Below, piece after piece: positions 42,495 through 42,518 of a DNA stretch of 42,518 nucleotides (the first letter of the stretch is position 1; each line of letters starts with the position of its first letter). The DNA comes from a bacterium. Its GTDB lineage: Bacteria > Planctomycetota > UBA1135 > GCA-002686595. The notes beneath the pieces are model-generated. The model did no database searches, was not told where the DNA came from, and saw only the letters and a program-made list of their open reading frames with translations. A program made the translations under genes and the position numbers. Location of the stretch: contig JAAETM010000365.1 in NCBI GenBank assembly GCA_024228395.1, forward strand, positions 1-42,518, in the 5' to 3' direction.

Positions 42495-42518
42495 AGTTCT
42501 ATTTACCTACGTTTCTTA

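Noticed and set aside
1-42518. CRISPR array, prophage or defence island
   Set aside because: No regularly spaced repeats, cas genes, phage structural genes or integrase were seen; apart from the left-edge IS fragment the window is housekeeping.

Overview
The window is a high-GC chromosomal stretch from a Gram-negative (diderm) bacterium. A secretin, type IV pilus assembly proteins, PTS-Ntr parts and sigma-54 support this. The phylum cannot be fixed from sequence alone. The missing rpmD and map in the ribosomal operon, the acyl-ornithine transcarbamylase and several odd domain architectures argue against a well-studied proteobacterium; a planctomycete-like lineage is possible but unproven. Nearly all genes lie on the minus strand. 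The only plus-strand genes are the pair at 25.9-30.4 kb.

Layout, left to right. At 1-246 is the N-terminal part of an IS1380-type transposase running off the left edge. From 0.65 to 4 kb are aspartate carbamoyltransferase fused to a PyrI-type zinc domain, a shortened MnmE-like GTPase and type III pantothenate kinase. From 4 to 6.8 kb are a GspC-like PDZ protein and a PilT ATPase. The block obgE-rpmA-rplU follows (6.9-8.6 kb), then an RNase E/G with a very large charged N-terminal extension (8.8-11.6 kb).

At 12.3-21.2 kb, in transcription order, are rpoN, truA, hpf, ptsN, HPr, pilM, pilN, a pilO(P) fusion and pilQ. This joins a PTS-Ntr/sigma-54 cluster to a type IV pilus assembly cluster. From 21.5 to 25.7 kb is the old conserved block tRNA-Arg(ACG), tadA, tRNA-Ser(CGA), tRNA-Ser(GGA), SRP RNA, dnaX, ybaB, recR. 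The SRP RNA, absent from any protein-based view, was found by its GGAA-capped domain IV hairpin and closing helix.

Across a divergent promoter region come an N-acyl-ornithine transcarbamylase, predicted here to prefer succinylornithine, and dnaE, overlapping by one base. A 96-bp palindrome containing a bidirectional terminator separates dnaE from the convergent ribosomal operon. That operon fills 30.6-42.5 kb and reads rpsS-rplV-rpsC-rplP-rpmC-rpsQ-rplN-rplX-rplE-rpsN-rpsH-rplF-rplR-rpsE-rplO-secY-adk-infA-rpmJ-rpsM-rpsK-rpsD-rpoA-rplQ. Its upstream part (rplB and beyond) lies outside the window.

Most of the content is housekeeping. The best new leads are the fusions and divergent GTPases, the succinylornithine signature, the two large palindromes, the pilM start problem and the TadA/tRNA-Arg pairing.
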